This document shows, in pieces, positions 22,720 to 34,755 of a stretch of DNA of 64,000 bases. Each line of letters opens with the position of its first letter. Positions within the stretch are counted from its first letter, which is position 1. The DNA lies in NCBI RefSeq assembly GCF_018320785.1, contig NC_054886.1, positions 3,781,207 to 3,845,206 of the forward strand, in the 5' to 3' direction. The translations under genes were made by a program, and so were the position numbers. This DNA comes from Cheilinus undulatus (Eukaryota > Chordata > Actinopteri > Labriformes > Labridae). Under the pieces are notes generated by a model. The model saw nothing but the letters and a program-made list of their open reading frames with translations, ran no database searches and was not told the origin of the DNA.

Positions 22720-23623
22720 TGCCTGCCGGTGTCAACAGATGCACTGACAGTCTCACTCAGGGTCTCACCAGATAACTGGAAGTCATGGCAAAGGGTGAAT
22801 ATTCCTCGGCAATGCAATGACCATGTTAAGCTGAGATAACTTATGTTTACTTCTTTAAGGGGAGGGGCTATTGTTGTGAAAAAAGGACCTTTAATTATTC
22901 ATTAATCAGTAATGAATCCATTCCTTCCTAATCAATCATTCACCTTTATCCTTGCTGCGTGTTGGTTGATCTGGAAAAAGAGTCTGGAGCTGGATCAGGT
23001 CTCAGTTGACGAAAATTTATTACAAGAGTCAAGAAGGTGCAGTACAGAGTCTCTGGGTTCAATTACGTATCCCTGACAAGCAGACAGATGCTGGGTCAGT
23101 TCACGAAGTCTGAACCCCATCTACCTTTCCCTGAACCCTTTTATCTGCTAACATTGGTTCTCTAAGTATGAAAAATGTGCATCTTCAGGTGTTGTCTGCT
23201 CGTCATTGGTAGTTCACTACTCATACGTCAACATTCTTTCATCTCTGGGCAAATCAGTCACTCTGCCCTGAGGGACTCTCCATCTGTAAGACACAGAATA
23301 TCCTGCCCCACAGCGAAACTGCTTCTCCTGTTTCACAAACATCATTATGTAGTAAAAAAGCTTATGTGTGCTGCAAAGCATAAAGCTTCATGTGTGAGTC
23401 ATTTTCATTCCTTTGTACTGAGTGATCTAGCGTCTCCCAGGAGTTTCAAACCTTCACAATGTGCTCAACACAACATAACCTACAAAATAAGTGCATTAAT
23501 ATCAAATATTATCAAGGCACTTTGTGTTAGCTTAATTACAATATAACATATCCCTTCACTATTACAAAATTTTCCAAAAACCATGGGTGAGACTGTCAGT
23601 GCATCTGTTGGCATCAGCAGGCA
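22720..23623. repeat. Inverted repeat pair around an inserted segment
   Basis: TGTCAACAGATGCACTGACA within the left arm (22720-22761) is matched on the opposite strand in the right arm (23581-23623, TGTCAGTGCATCTGTTGGCA). The arms probably belong to one transposon. A shorter related piece occurs at 41909-41933. Between the arms, 22860-23560 is AT-rich with no gene identified. Confidence 0.55.
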
Positions 23624-23889
23624 ACGCTTCCATTGTGACATCCATATATGGTTAACCAATGTGTCACTATCTCATTGGGGAGAGAGTAATTGGTTGATCT
23701 GAATCGCTCTTTTCGTCCAGCAATGTAGTTAAGGGACTCCTTATTATAGATGGAAGTTTAAATTTTTTGATTTTTTGTCATGATTTCAGTCATGACAAAA
23801 AATTCCCAGACAACTAGAATGACTTTGACAAGAACTTATACAGAAATAATTTGCAGTTATCATTTATTCAGAACTGCTGATACTCTCAC

Positions 23890-24130
23890 ATACAGACAGT
23901 GTGGGCTGCAACATTGATCCCCTCACTCATGGTGTCACACTTCAAAAAACACTTCTCACTAAAAACAATTAATAGACTAAACATGCATAATTTTTATAAT
24001 GTTCATGTTCATTGCAAAGTTGTAATTCTGCATGTTTAGTCTCTTAGTTGATATTTTTAGTGAGAAGTGTTTTTTGAAGTGTGACACCATGAGTGAGGGG
24101 GTCAATGTTGCAGACCACCCTGTCTGTATG
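23890..24130. repeat. Fold-back element (near-perfect ~110 bp inverted arms)
   Basis: The arm from 23890 (ATACAGACAGTGTGG, CCCCTCACTCATGGTGTCAC, CACTTCTCACTAAAAA, GACTAAACATGCA) is repeated inverted up to 24130, with only a few mismatches and a short central spacer. RNA or single strands could form a ~110 bp hairpin. A second, partly truncated copy is at 32975-33115. No coding. Confidence 0.85.
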
Positions 24131-24533
24131 CAACTCTATATGTGATTCAGAATAAATAAAAGCTGTTCATGTGTAAGGTTGCAACAAATGATTATATTGT
24201 ATGTTGACTAATCTGACAATTAATTTTACAATTAGTTGATTAATTGTGGCTATTTGGCATACTATTTTGGGTCCCCGTTTTACCTCGCCTTCTTATACAT
24301 GCACACCTGTGAAAACTTAATGGTTTAGCAAATTGACATGACATGTCAAGTTGCTACATCGTCAAGGTTTGTTTTTCCTCTAATATAAAAAGTACTGAAC
24401 TGATAACTAAAGTAAATTGCACACTAAATAGCGTTACTGAAAAAAAACGTTCCCCTAGCAAATATCAAAGATGGTTTTTCCGACTGATTAACGTACGGCA
24501 CCAATGTTATAAGTAGGCTACTGGAATTAATAC

Positions 24534-24761
24534 TCATGCCTGAAGCACAAAGGGCTCAGTAACTAAATGCAAAAGATCTAAAAGATATTCATGGAACTTG
24601 CAAACTTGCCCACTCGGGGTATTTGAAGACGCGGCAGCTACAGTGTGTTTACATTTCAGGTGTTCGTGCATTGCTGTAGTGCTGCCATGGTACAAGAGTT
24701 TGACTTGACACAATTTGCAGTTGACTTGTTTCACCAATAGTTTTCTGTAAAATGTTCCCAA
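24534..24761 (-). pseudogene. BED-type zinc finger remnant (hAT transposase or ZBED-like)
   Basis: The 75-residue frame contains CKLCQVKLLYHGSTTAMHEH followed by LKCKH, that is C-x2-C then the H-x(3-5)-H pair of a BED finger, which binds DNA in hAT transposases and ZBED proteins. The rest of a transposase is absent. Downstream on the same strand (24180-24300) lies AATTAATC/ATTAGTTGATTAAT-rich text of the kind found near fish hAT ends. Probably a truncated hAT copy inside the nest around it. Confidence 0.55.
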
Positions 24762-25370
24762 ACTTTGGAAGCTCTGAGTCGGCTTTTTGGTGTGTTCTCC
24801 GTGCTTTCCGCCATGCTTAACTTCTTCTTCTCAGGTCCTGTGAATAATGTAAACAGTGGGAGCGATACTGCCCCCACCACTTCCTATAGTGAACTGCAAG
24901 TACAGATGAGTCCTTACTGGCCGGTACTAGATTTTACCTATATAAAAAACAATAATACGACGAAATAGCCCCTCCCATTAAAGAACAGAAAGGATGGAGT
25001 TACACAAGGAAAAAAAAAAAACCTCACTGAAAAATCACTGGATTATCAAAGGTTGAAGAGGAGTCACCTGACTAGAAGCTGTAGTACACAGGTATCTGAA
25101 GGTTCATCACCAGGTGAGAAGATCTTGATTGCCAAGGATTATCTTCAGCTGGGACACCTAACGAGCTGCAGCTGTGACCATACATGAGTGATGGCAGCTG
25201 AGTTGAAACTTAAGTGGGTGTGGTTAAGTTTTATTCCAGCAGAATTTACTTTGTGTTTTTACTTGGACTCTTATGGTGGCTGGTGATAAATATACTCAAT
25301 GAAGAGTAAATTTTACTATTTTTGAGTAAAACACTTTTTACTCTGGAAAAATTACTCCCCAGATCTTCCT

Positions 25371-28300
25371 GTGTATCTTTGTTTGTTTGTATGTGTACAG
25401 GATAACTCGACAACAGAAAGTTGGGTATTCACAAAACTTTCAGGGAGTATTGGGATAGTGGCAGGGAAGAATCTATTAGATTTTGGTGATGATGCGCACA
25501 CCCATTTGGTTTTTCTCGGACTTTGAAATTTTGAACACCATAGTAATCAATGTGAGTGTAAGTTCCTTGGTGGCGCTGCTTAGGCGTGAGTCTGCTGCCT
25601 CAGACGGCCATTCTAGTTTTTAAATGTGAATATTGTGACAACTTTTTCTTCACAGAACATATTTTTTTTTTTTTTTTTACTTTTTGGTCCCAAATATGTG
25701 GGAAATAATGCTGACAGAGTGCTGATTTATCAGCCAATTGAAACTGCAGAAAGTCAGTCAGAGAGCAAATCTCTACATGACTAAATCAGTCTCTGAGTAT
25801 CCTGATCCACTGCTAGTTTTTAGACATGGTCCTGGCTGCTATGATTTGGTTTTATTTACAGTCTGATTCACAACATCAGATACAGTTTAACCACGGACAA
25901 CAAGTTCCGACTAAAAGTTACACAGCTGTTCCCTAACCCCCCCATTTATTAAGCCTAACAGTGTGTTATAGTTTACCTGAATGTGTTTTATCTGCAGACA
26001 TTTAGCTCCATAATTGTTAATTGCGGAATGCACTCTAGTTTATTACTTGTTTTTAATAGGGACAGATTTTTTATTTAGTTGATTGAAATGTCAGATTTTA
26101 CGGTTTGTTGAAACATTTATCATGGTAAAAGTAAAAAAAACCTATCTTTTAGACCAAAGTATGTGGGTTATTCGTTTGTCATGTATTTTGTTTGGTACAC
26201 AGATGTTCTAGTTAAAGTGAATGAAAATTAATAACAGTAGTAAAGTCAGAACTGTTCTTTGATTTTTTGATTTAAACATGAGTGATGTCAGTTAGTGATG
26301 GGTAATAAATCTCTCTGCTTATGTATTAACCCCTCTTACCCCCAAATGGGCAGTGATAAATAACAAACTTCTTTTTAAAATCAACAATTAAAGAAAAAAA
26401 AAAACAACAAAAAACAAATATATATATATGTAGTTTCCACTAGACATTTTTGGCCCTGGTCAAAATGACCGGCAGTCCTCAAGAATTCCAGCTATTTAGA
26501 ACAACTACGGGACATTTGCTTTAACAATATTTTGCTGCATTAACAGCAGCAAAACGCATAAATCTGATATTCTGTGATACATCGATACATACAAGTCTGT
26601 GCTAAACAGGAGAGAGAACGCATTTTTATTTCCAAACCAGACCCAAAACTGAGACAGTAGAAACCAAGCCAGCAGTAAACCTGAGTAACTATTATCCTGT
26701 TATTACAGACTGGTAGACGTACACATGATGAGATCCTAGAAATGACTGCACAAAGACTTTCTCTTATTTTTCTTTGTGTCAGTGGTTTAGTACCAAAAGT
26801 ACCAAAATGAAAGCTGCGCACTTTTCCTTACACAGTTACAAAACTAAAACTAATAAACACAACAGTTAGTCTCACATTAGCACCATTAGCCTGTTAGCAC
26901 ATTGGCCACTACCATAACTTAGCAGCTTACAACAGCCAAATACCATACTCCTGCGACAACAACAAAGCATCCAAACACATAACAGAAGTGCTCTCTTGAC
27001 TGGACACTGCGTTAGAACTCTACATTTCAGATGAAAAATGAGTCTTACCGTCAGTTGTCTAATATCAGTCCTCATGATGATATAACTGTAGCATCTGCTA
27101 AAGCCAAAAATCCAACCATCCTGGTTTATTTGGACTTGTCCTGAAAAGACAAAAGCTCCACAGCAGATAGTCCGGTCCAGTCCTCCTCTCATTAACGGCT
27201 TATCCAAGACTACTTTTGCTAATTAGCCAGGACATCCCGAGCATTAACAACCAGCTACAGGGAAGAGAGACAGAGCCTTTGTTATCAGCTCCAAGCGGTC
27301 CATGCCATTCTACATGATGTAATTCTGTGTTGACTGCAATCCGACTTTATCTGAGGATTGGTCATAGGTAGTTTATCAAAGTCCACTACAACTCTGCTCA
27401 GCGTAGGTATGGAGTTAGAACAGTCTCAAAAACAATAAATAAACACAGAAATGGATAAATTCACAAAAAAGGATTCACAAATATATTTTGGGATTTGTAT
27501 ATATATGTGTCGCAAAACACAAAAACATTTTCAATGCACATAAAAATGTGTTTCAATCTATATTTAAATAAAAAAAAAATTAACACATAAAAACAAGATT
27601 TCTAAACATGTTGGTGATGCACACACAAATATTTCTTGTTTTAAATATGTGCAATGAAAATTCACAAATGTATGCATGTAAAGATATTTGTTAGTTTCAT
27701 AAAATACATATGTGAACTGTCTAACGTGCATTTACAATGTGCTTTTCATTTGTAAACCTCCCTGCATTTGTGTGTGGATGTTTTGAGACTCATCCAGCGG
27801 TGACCAGATTCACAAATGCATTTTTTCTACATGGGGTCTGTCTGCAGCCAGTCAGATGTCTTGCTCCTTTACAGCCAATCACACGACTGTATCCAAACGA
27901 GGGGTGTTATGTGACTTCACGGCAGCGGGCAATGGATCTAGAATGACAAAAATCTAGACCCATGCCCTAGAACAGGAATGGCGTCTGGAAGTGGCGAGAC
28001 AGTTGTGGTTATTCCAATGACTGTGCCGGTGGAACAGTCACAGGAGTAAAAGGAGCTAACTTGGAGGAAAGTGAGTGAGGAGGTTGGGTTGCCTGTTAGT
28101 TGTACAAATCCATCTATCACTCGTTTTCTGCCATCTATTCCCAAGTTAGCGCCATAGTTAGCACTGCCCGAGTTAGCATAACACCGTCAGGCAGGCTAAT
28201 TTTCCCCTAACTAATCGACAGTTGCGTGTTTTCGTTCGGATGAGGTATGGTATAGTAAATGAAATAAACAGAGAGACATATTTGCCGGAGAGGAGAAAGG

Positions 28301-28629
28301 AGACAGGGAGGAGTGGGTCGGGTGCAAGGCCATCTGGACTTCCAGGAAGATCAGGGCTCAGCAGCAGCAGCATCAGGGCCAGCAGATGAGGTGTAAAGTT
28401 TGTTGACAGCACACTCAGCATAGGGAGAAATGTCTTCATAGGCTACAAATGGAAAGTTGTTTTTATATGGACAAATAACCTCCCGAAGCCATTGCTTTGC
28501 CACGCCGTGTCTCCATCCCACCAGGGAGAGAATGATTGGCTAAACCGGGTCACCATCTGGATTCTGTAATAACTTTAAAGAACTCTTCACTGTTGGAAGA
28601 CAGGGCTAATGGTGGAAGGCTGCATTTAG
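25371..28629. other. Intergenic, repeats only
   Basis: Holds a poly-T run at about 25660-25678, AT-rich text with TATATATA at 26420-26431, a block with repeated TTCACAAAT / ATTTGTGAA words (27470-27820) and several short repeats. Minus-strand frames near 26540-27207 show no domain I recognise and no splice context. No gene is claimed. Confidence 0.4.
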
Positions 28630-31600
28630 TAGTTATGTGCGGATCGATACTGAAATATTGATCCTTCCAATACCAGAGATTTATGTTCTAGAATCGATTC
28701 TCATGTGAAAATATCGATATTTTAATAACTGTGGACAAATGTTTAGTTTACCATTATCAGGAACACAATGGAAAGTAAAAAATACTATCACGAACTTGTT
28801 GTAATCATTCCCAGTTGGTAGGAACTACTTCTTTTTTCCCCTGTCAGTCACATGCATAATACCAGGGCCCCCTCCTGGAGCCAGGCCTGGGAGTGGGGCT
28901 CGATGGCGAGCGCCTGGTGGCTGGGCCTGCACCCATGGGGCCCAGTCGGGCACAGCCCGAAGAGGCAACGTGGGTCCCCCCTCCCACGGACTCACCACCC
29001 GTAGGAGGGGGCCATAGAGGTTGGGTGCGGTGTGAGCTGGGCGGCGGCCGAAGGCGGGGACCTTGGCGGTCTGATCCTCGGCTGCAGAGGCTGGCTCTGG
29101 GGACATGGAACGTCACCTCTCTGGTGGGGAAGGAGCCTGAGCTTGTGCGTGAGGTTGAGCGGTACCGGCTAGATATAGTTGGTCTCACCTTGACGCACAG
29201 CTTGGGCTCTGGAACCAGTCCTCTTGAGAGGGGCTGGACTCTTTTCCACTCTGGAGTTGCACCTGGTGAGAGACACCGAGCAGGTGTGGGCATACTGATT
29301 GCCCCCGGGCTGGCAGCCTGTACATTGGGGTTTACCCAGGTGGACGAAAGGGTAGCCTCCCTCCGCCTTCGGGTGGGGGTATGGGTCCTGACTGTTGTTT
29401 GTGCGTATGCACCGAACAGCAGCTCAGAGTACCCACCCTTTTTGGAGTGGCTGGAGGGGGTGCTGGACAGTGCTCCTTCCAGGGACTCCATCGTCCTGCT
29501 GGGAGACCTCAATGCTCATGTGGGCAACGACAGTGAGACCTGGAAGGGGGTAATTGGGAGGAACGGCCCCTCTGATCTGAACCCGAGTGGTGTTCTGTTG
29601 CTGGACTTCTGTGCTCGTCACGGGATGTCTATAACGAACACCATGTTCAGGCATAAGGGTGTCCATATGTGCACTTGGCACTAGGACACCCTAGGTCGCA
29701 GTTCGATGATCGATTTTGTAGTCGTATCATCGGACTTGTGGCCACATGTCCTGGACACTCGGGTGAAGAGAGGGGCGGAGCTGTCAACTGTTCACCACCT
29801 GGTTGTGAGTTGGCTCCGCTGGTGGGGGAGGAAGCCGGTCAGACCTGGGAGGCCCAAACATATGGTGTGGGTCTGCTTGGAATGTCTGGCAGAGTCCCCT
29901 GTCAGAAGGCACTTCAACTCCCACCTCCGACAGAGCTTCAACCACGTTCCGGGGGAGGTAGGGGACATTGAGTCCGAGTGGGCTGTGTTCCGCGCCTCTA
30001 TTGTTGAGGCAGCTGATAGGAGCTGCGGCCATAAGGTGGTTGGTGCCTGTCGTGGCGGCAACCCCGGAACCCGCTGGTGGACACCGGCGGTGAGGGACGC
30101 CGTCAAGCTGAAGAAGGAGTGTTATCAGGCCTTTTTGGCCTGTGGGACTCCAGAGGCAGCTAACAGGTACTGGCAGGCCAAGCGGCTTGCAGCTTCAGAG
30201 GTTGCCAGGGCAAAAACTCGGACGTGGGTGGAGTTCGGAGAGGCCATGGAGAATGACTTCCGTATGGCTTCAAGAAAATTCTGGACCACTATCCGGCATC
30301 TCAGGAGGGGGAAGCAGGGCGTTGTCAACACCTTGTACGGTGGAGATGGCCTGCTGTTGACCTCGACTCGGGACGTTGTGGGTCGGTGGAAGGAATACTT
30401 CGAAGACCTCCTCAATCCCATCGACATGCCTTCCGAGGAGGAAGCAGAGTCTGGGGACACGGATGTGGGCTCTTCTATCTCTGGGGCCGAGGTCGCCGAG
30501 GTGGTCAGAAAGCTCCTCGGTGGCAGGGCCCCGGGGGTGGATGAGATCCGCCCTGAGTTCCTCAAGGCTCTGGATGTTGTGAGGCTGTCGTGGCTGACAC
30601 GCCTTTGCAACATCGCGTGGACATTAGGGACAGTGCCCCTGGACTGGCAGACTGGGGTGGTGGTTCCCCTCTTTAAGAGGGGGGACCGGAGGGTGTGTTC
30701 CAATTATAGAGGGATCACACTCCTCGGCCTCCCCGGTAAGGTCTATTCAGGGGTCCTGGAGAGGAGGGTCCGTCGGATAGTTGATCCTCAGATTCAGGAG
30801 GAGCAATGTGGTTTTCGTCCTGGCCGTGGAACAGTGGACCAACTCTACACCCTCGGTGGGTCCTAGAGGGTGCATGGGAGTTTGCCCAACCAGTCAACAT
30901 GTGTTTTGTGGCTCTGGAGAAGGCATTTGACCGTGTCCCACGGAGAATCCTGTGGAGGGTGCTCTGGGAGTATGGGGTGCCGGACCCCCTGATAAGGGCA
31001 GTTCGGTCCCTGTACGACCGGTGCCAGAGTTTGGTCCGCATTGCCGGAAGTAAGTCGGACTCGTTCTCAGTGCGTGTTGGACTCCGCCAGGGCTGCCCTT
31101 GGTCACCGGTTCTGTTCATAACTTTTATGGACAGAATTTCTAGGTGCAGCCAGGGTGTTGAGGGCGTCCGGTTTGGTGGCCTCAGGATTTGGTCTCTGCT
31201 TTTTGCGGATGATGTGGTTCTGCTGGCTTCATCAGGCCGTGACCTTCAGCTCTCAGTGTGAAGTGGCTGGGATGAGAATCAGCACCTCCAAATCTGAGAC
31301 AATGGTCCTCAGTCGGATAAAGGTGGAATGCCCTCTCCAGGTTGGGGATGAGATCCTGCCCCAAGTGGAGGAGTTCAAGTATCTCGGGGTCTTGTTAGTG
31401 AGTGAAGGAAGAATGGAGCGGGAGATCGACAGGCGGATCGGTGCAGCGTCAGCAGCAATGCGGTCTCTGCATCGGTCTGTCATGGTGAAGAAAGAGCTGA
31501 GTCGAAAGGTGAAGCTCTCGATTTACCGGTTGATCTATGTTCCCACCCTCACCTATGGTCACGAGCGGTGGGTAGTGACCGAAAGAACGAGATCACGGAT

Positions 31601-32840
31601 ACAGGCAGCTGAAATGAGTTTCCTGCGCAGGGTGTCTGGGCTCTCCCTTAGAGATAGGGTGAGAAGCTCGGTCATCCGGGAGAGACTCGGAGTAGAGCCG
31701 CTGCTCCTCCATGTTGAGAGGAGCCAGATGAGGTGGCTCAGGCATCTAGTCCGGATGCCTCCTGGACGCCTCCCTGGTGAGGTGTTCTGGGCAAGTCCCA
31801 CTGGGAGGAGGCCCCGGGGAAGACCCAGGACACACTGGAGAGACTATGTCGCTCGGCTGGCCTTGGAACGCCTCGGGATCCCCTGGGAAAAGCTGGATGA
31901 AGTGGCCGGGAGAGGGAAGTCTGGGCTTCCCTGCTTAGGCTGCTGCCCCCGCGACCCGATAGAGCTAACAAGAAGATGGATGGATGGATATAATATATAG
32001 GATATAATAATAATATATAAGGAGGTGTTGGAGATGTGTAGCACTGCCCCTGTTTTTTTGGGAAAGTGATACATACGTCTGTCTACTAGACTTAGGTTTA
32101 GTTTTAATGATCAAACAACGTGAGTTCCCTGCATTCTTAAAGCTACGGAATCGTATTCTATTCAAATGTTCATTAATAAATATGGTTATTAAATTAGTAA
32201 TGAAATTAAGAAATGCCGCAATAAACAACTGCATGAGCTCAGCTTTGAGTAAAAATCTATGTCCCTGAGATCATCTTACATCCATTCTGTAGGCCTAGAT
32301 TTAGTCAGGTAAGGTTACCTGTAAAGTAAAACATTTAAAGTGGATTACATAGGCTGGGTCTTACTAAAATACACATAATTCTTTCAATAAAACAGCCATT
32401 GTGGGCTTTAAAAAACAAAGATACAACTGAAAACATTTTATAAATAAGACAGATAATAACATTGTATCTATAAAATACTTATGCTATTTTCAGTCTCATT
32501 TCTTTTGACTGATGGTTAATGGAATATTTTAAAATGTAGGTATTGACAAACTTATGCAGTTATTATGACATTTATTCTATTTTCATTAAATGATGTATTT
32601 TACTCACAATTTCAATGAGTCACATAACTTTTCATATATAATGGCAAGTGTATGAAAACTGATAATTCTTTAGTTTTAGTGTAGGCTGTTTTAAGAGTCT
32701 ACACACATAACTGAATCAAAATAAGATTCAGAATTCATGGAAAGTATCGTTATCGGATAAGTATCGATGATACCAGCCTGAATTCTACTTGGCATTAGAT
32801 CAAAAAGGAAATCAATGGTATTGCACATCACTAGAATTTA
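28630..32840. mobile_element. Older non-autonomous element (ATCGATA-rich ends) split by a LINE
   Basis: Left flank 28630-28770 (TATGTGCGGATCGATACTGA, ATATCGATATTTT) and right flank 32735-32835 (AAAGTATCGTTATCGG, AGTATCGATGATACC, ending GATCAAAAAGG and ATTGCACATCACTAG) look like the two ends of a hAT-type repeat with TAGTGATGTGC-like termini in inverted orientation. The LINE at 28850-31995 lies inside. The interpretation rests on word similarity of the ends only. Confidence 0.4.
28850..31995 (+). mobile_element. RTE-like LINE, nearly full-length but inactivated
   Basis: From about 28900 one long frame encodes an APE endonuclease ([40 protein letters not shown]), then a linker and reverse transcriptase (APGVDEIRPEFLK, GVVVPLFKRGDRR, CSNYRGITLL, EEQCGFRPGRGT, EKAFDRVPRR, GLRQGCPWSPVLF, catalytic LLFADDVVLLAS, FKYLGVLL), and a C-terminal part (GHERWVVTER, GRRPRGRPRTHW). 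Lesions: TAG at 29682-29684 after CTWH, a one-base deletion near 30850 after LYTLGG, and a second frameshift near 31255. The endonuclease STDHH motif reads STVHH, losing the Asp. The 3' end is a GATG/GGAT repeat at 31975-31990, typical of RTE-clade tails. The clade is my best guess; the coding identity is firm. Confidence 0.85.
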
Positions 32841-32974
32841 GTAGGTGCTCTTTTAGTTTCATTTTATGGCAAGCAGTTGCATGGAATAGCTTCTGATAGA
32901 GAGGGTTTTTCCAAAGCCAGTACAGGAATCATGTATAGTTATTACCTACTCTTACATATCCACTTTCATATACA

Positions 32975-33115
32975 GTGTGCTCTGCATCATTGACCCCCTC
33001 ACTCATAGTGTCACATTTCAAAAACGCTTCTCACTAAAAACACGAGTTAATAAACTAAACATGCATAATTACAACTTTGCAATAAACATGGCCATTCTAA
33101 AAATTATGCATGTTA
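32975..33115. repeat. Second copy of the fold-back element
   Basis: Carries GACCCCCTCACTCATAGTGTCAC, CTTCTCACTAAAAACA, AACTAAACATGCATAATT and TACAACTTTGCAATAAACATG, matching the arm and centre of the element at 23890-24130. The second arm is mostly missing. Confidence 0.75.
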
Positions 33116-33169
33116 AGTTTTTATATATCAAAATACATATATAATTTGATATGTTTTTAAATGTTAATT

Positions 33170-33726
33170 AATTCTGACTGACATGAACCAAGGAGTAAAC
33201 ATTACTGTCTATAGCCGCTGGAGGGCGCTCTAGGCTTGTGACAACTATATGCTGCTCCTGTACCACTGAAAAAAAATAACTGAAACATTCACTTAAAGAA
33301 AACAGAAAGAAAGTTTGGAGTGAGTGAGAAACTTCTGAGAGACTGGCGAAAAGCAGAGGTTACTCTTACTGCAATGAAGAAAACAAAGAAAGCTAATCGT
33401 GGGCTGAAAGCAAGATTGCCAGAGCTGGAGGAACGAGTCCACAGATGGGTGCTTGAACAACATGCTGCTGGGAGAGGCTTGTCAACGGTGCAGTTATGTC
33501 TCCACACCCTGGTAGTTGCCAAGGAGATGGATATAACTGACTTTGCAGGCGGACTTTCTTGGTGTTACTGCTTCATGCAACACAACTGCCTCTCTATCAG
33601 AGCACGGACAACGGTGTGTCAGAAACACACTAAATAAGTGCGACTTATATATGTTTTTCCTCTTCATGATGCATTTTTTGACTGATGTGACTTATACTCA
33701 GGAGTGACTTATAGTCCAGAAAATAC

Positions 33727-33730
<4 letters not shown>
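33170..33730 (+). mobile_element. pogo-like DNA transposon remnant (CENP-B-type DNA-binding domain only)
   Basis: The 105-residue frame 33320-33637 (SEKLLRDWRKAEVTL, LPELEERVHRWVLEQ, MDITDFAGGLSWCYCFM, CLSIRARTTVCQKH) is the helix-turn-helix CENP-B-type domain of pogo/Tigger-like transposases, which binds transposon ends. It stops at TAA where the DDE catalytic domain should begin. The right end (GTGCGACTTATATATG, AGTGACTTATAGTCC, GAAAATACGGTA) is the characteristic terminus of this fish family. The left end was not located. It is a deletion derivative. Confidence 0.75.

Positions 33731-33772
<42 letters not shown>
33729..33772. repeat. (TA)n microsatellite
   Basis: About 22 TA units directly at the end of the pogo-like element, whose target site is TA. 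Confidence 0.95.
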
Positions 33773-33774
<2 letters not shown>

Positions 33775-34618
33775 TTCTTATCTGTTATTGGCTATCAGGA
33801 GGAGTAAATTATCAACATTGGTTCATAAAAATACTTTCAATGCATCACTAATTAAAGCCATTAAAAGCTAGTTAACTTCTGTATTTGCACTGTAAAGAAC
33901 TGACCAGTGATTCATGGTTTGACCTCTGATCTGATCACTGCAGTTCTGAGTCTAGAAAAACAGACTTTAGATGAATATGGAAAACAGTGGAAATATCTCC
34001 CATGATGATAACTTTATTGAAACTACAACATGAACATGGACAAAAAGCTGCTGAAGTCATTGTGCTGATAATGATCTTTATTTAATCAGTTGACAGGAGT
34101 ATATATGTTGACATCACACCAAGAAACATTATTCACCATAAATTTGCAAAAATCTGAATCTGAATCTTCAACAACAAACAAAATAGAACAACAAACTGTA
34201 AATTCAAAGTTAATGGATAAAAATAGCACAATATGGCAACTCTGTTGTTGAATTGCTAATTCAGTAAAGCATCTTGACTGAATAAAAATTAAATGATTTG
34301 ATCAAGAATTTATTAAAGCAAATTTTTGTCATGTTTGTGTAACTAAACCAAACGTAAGATTTTTGTCATTTAAAATTACTGCAAGAGATTAGCAGAACAA
34401 TCTTTAATTTTTGTATACATGCAGATATTTGAGATGATTTTTGAATGTAAAAATTTACATTTTTAAGAGAAATATCACAAAAAAAGGAAAAAAACCTGCT
34501 TTTAAATGCCAAGAAAGGTATTACAGAAGATAAGAAAATCAAAAGTGTGTTTCATTTCAACACCATATACCCATCACACGACTGCATACTTAAGACTCCT
34601 TAATAAAATATTTTTTTG
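33773..34618. other. 3' flank of the GVIN gene
   Basis: AT-rich with no ORF of interest. Part may be 3' untranslated sequence of the minus-strand GTPase gene if transcription runs past the repeat-derived AATAAA at 34628-34633. Confidence 0.4.
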
Positions 34619-34755
34619 TTTTTAAGATTTATTTTTGGGCATTTCCTGCCTTTATAGATAGAGGAGGACAGTGCATAGGATCTGAAACAGGGATTAGAGA
34701 GCTGGGGAGAAACCTGCAGGAAGTGCCACAGGCCAGATTCCAATCTGAGCTGGGC
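34619..34755. repeat. Interspersed repeat overlapping the GVIN stop codon
   Basis: Aligns along ~135 bp with the inverse of 56040-56192. Shared strings include GATTTATTTT, GGGCATTT, GCCTTTAT, GGACAGTG, CTGAAACAGGGAT, AGAGAGCTGG and GTGCCACAGGC. A third scrap (CCTCTGTACATGGGGCAC) is at 61540-61565. It contributes the last ~18 codons and stop of the GTPase gene and an AATAAA on the minus strand. Confidence 0.75.

Larger units (their letters stand above)
22240..25370. mobile_element. Possible hAT-type element bounded by GAGTAAA-TTTTACT motifs, with nested insertions
   Basis: The left border region (22245-22340) has repeated GAGTAAATTTTACTC-type palindromic words after ACACAGTAAATTT. The right border region (25285-25375) has the same words followed by ACTCCCCAGATC and CCTGTGTA. 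The interval holds several later insertions listed separately. Ends are approximate, and I cannot show a target-site duplication. Confidence 0.35.

Noticed and set aside
30125-30703. 192-residue minus-strand frame in the LINE
   Set aside because: Antisense shadow of the plus-strand reverse transcriptase, whose motifs are unambiguous.
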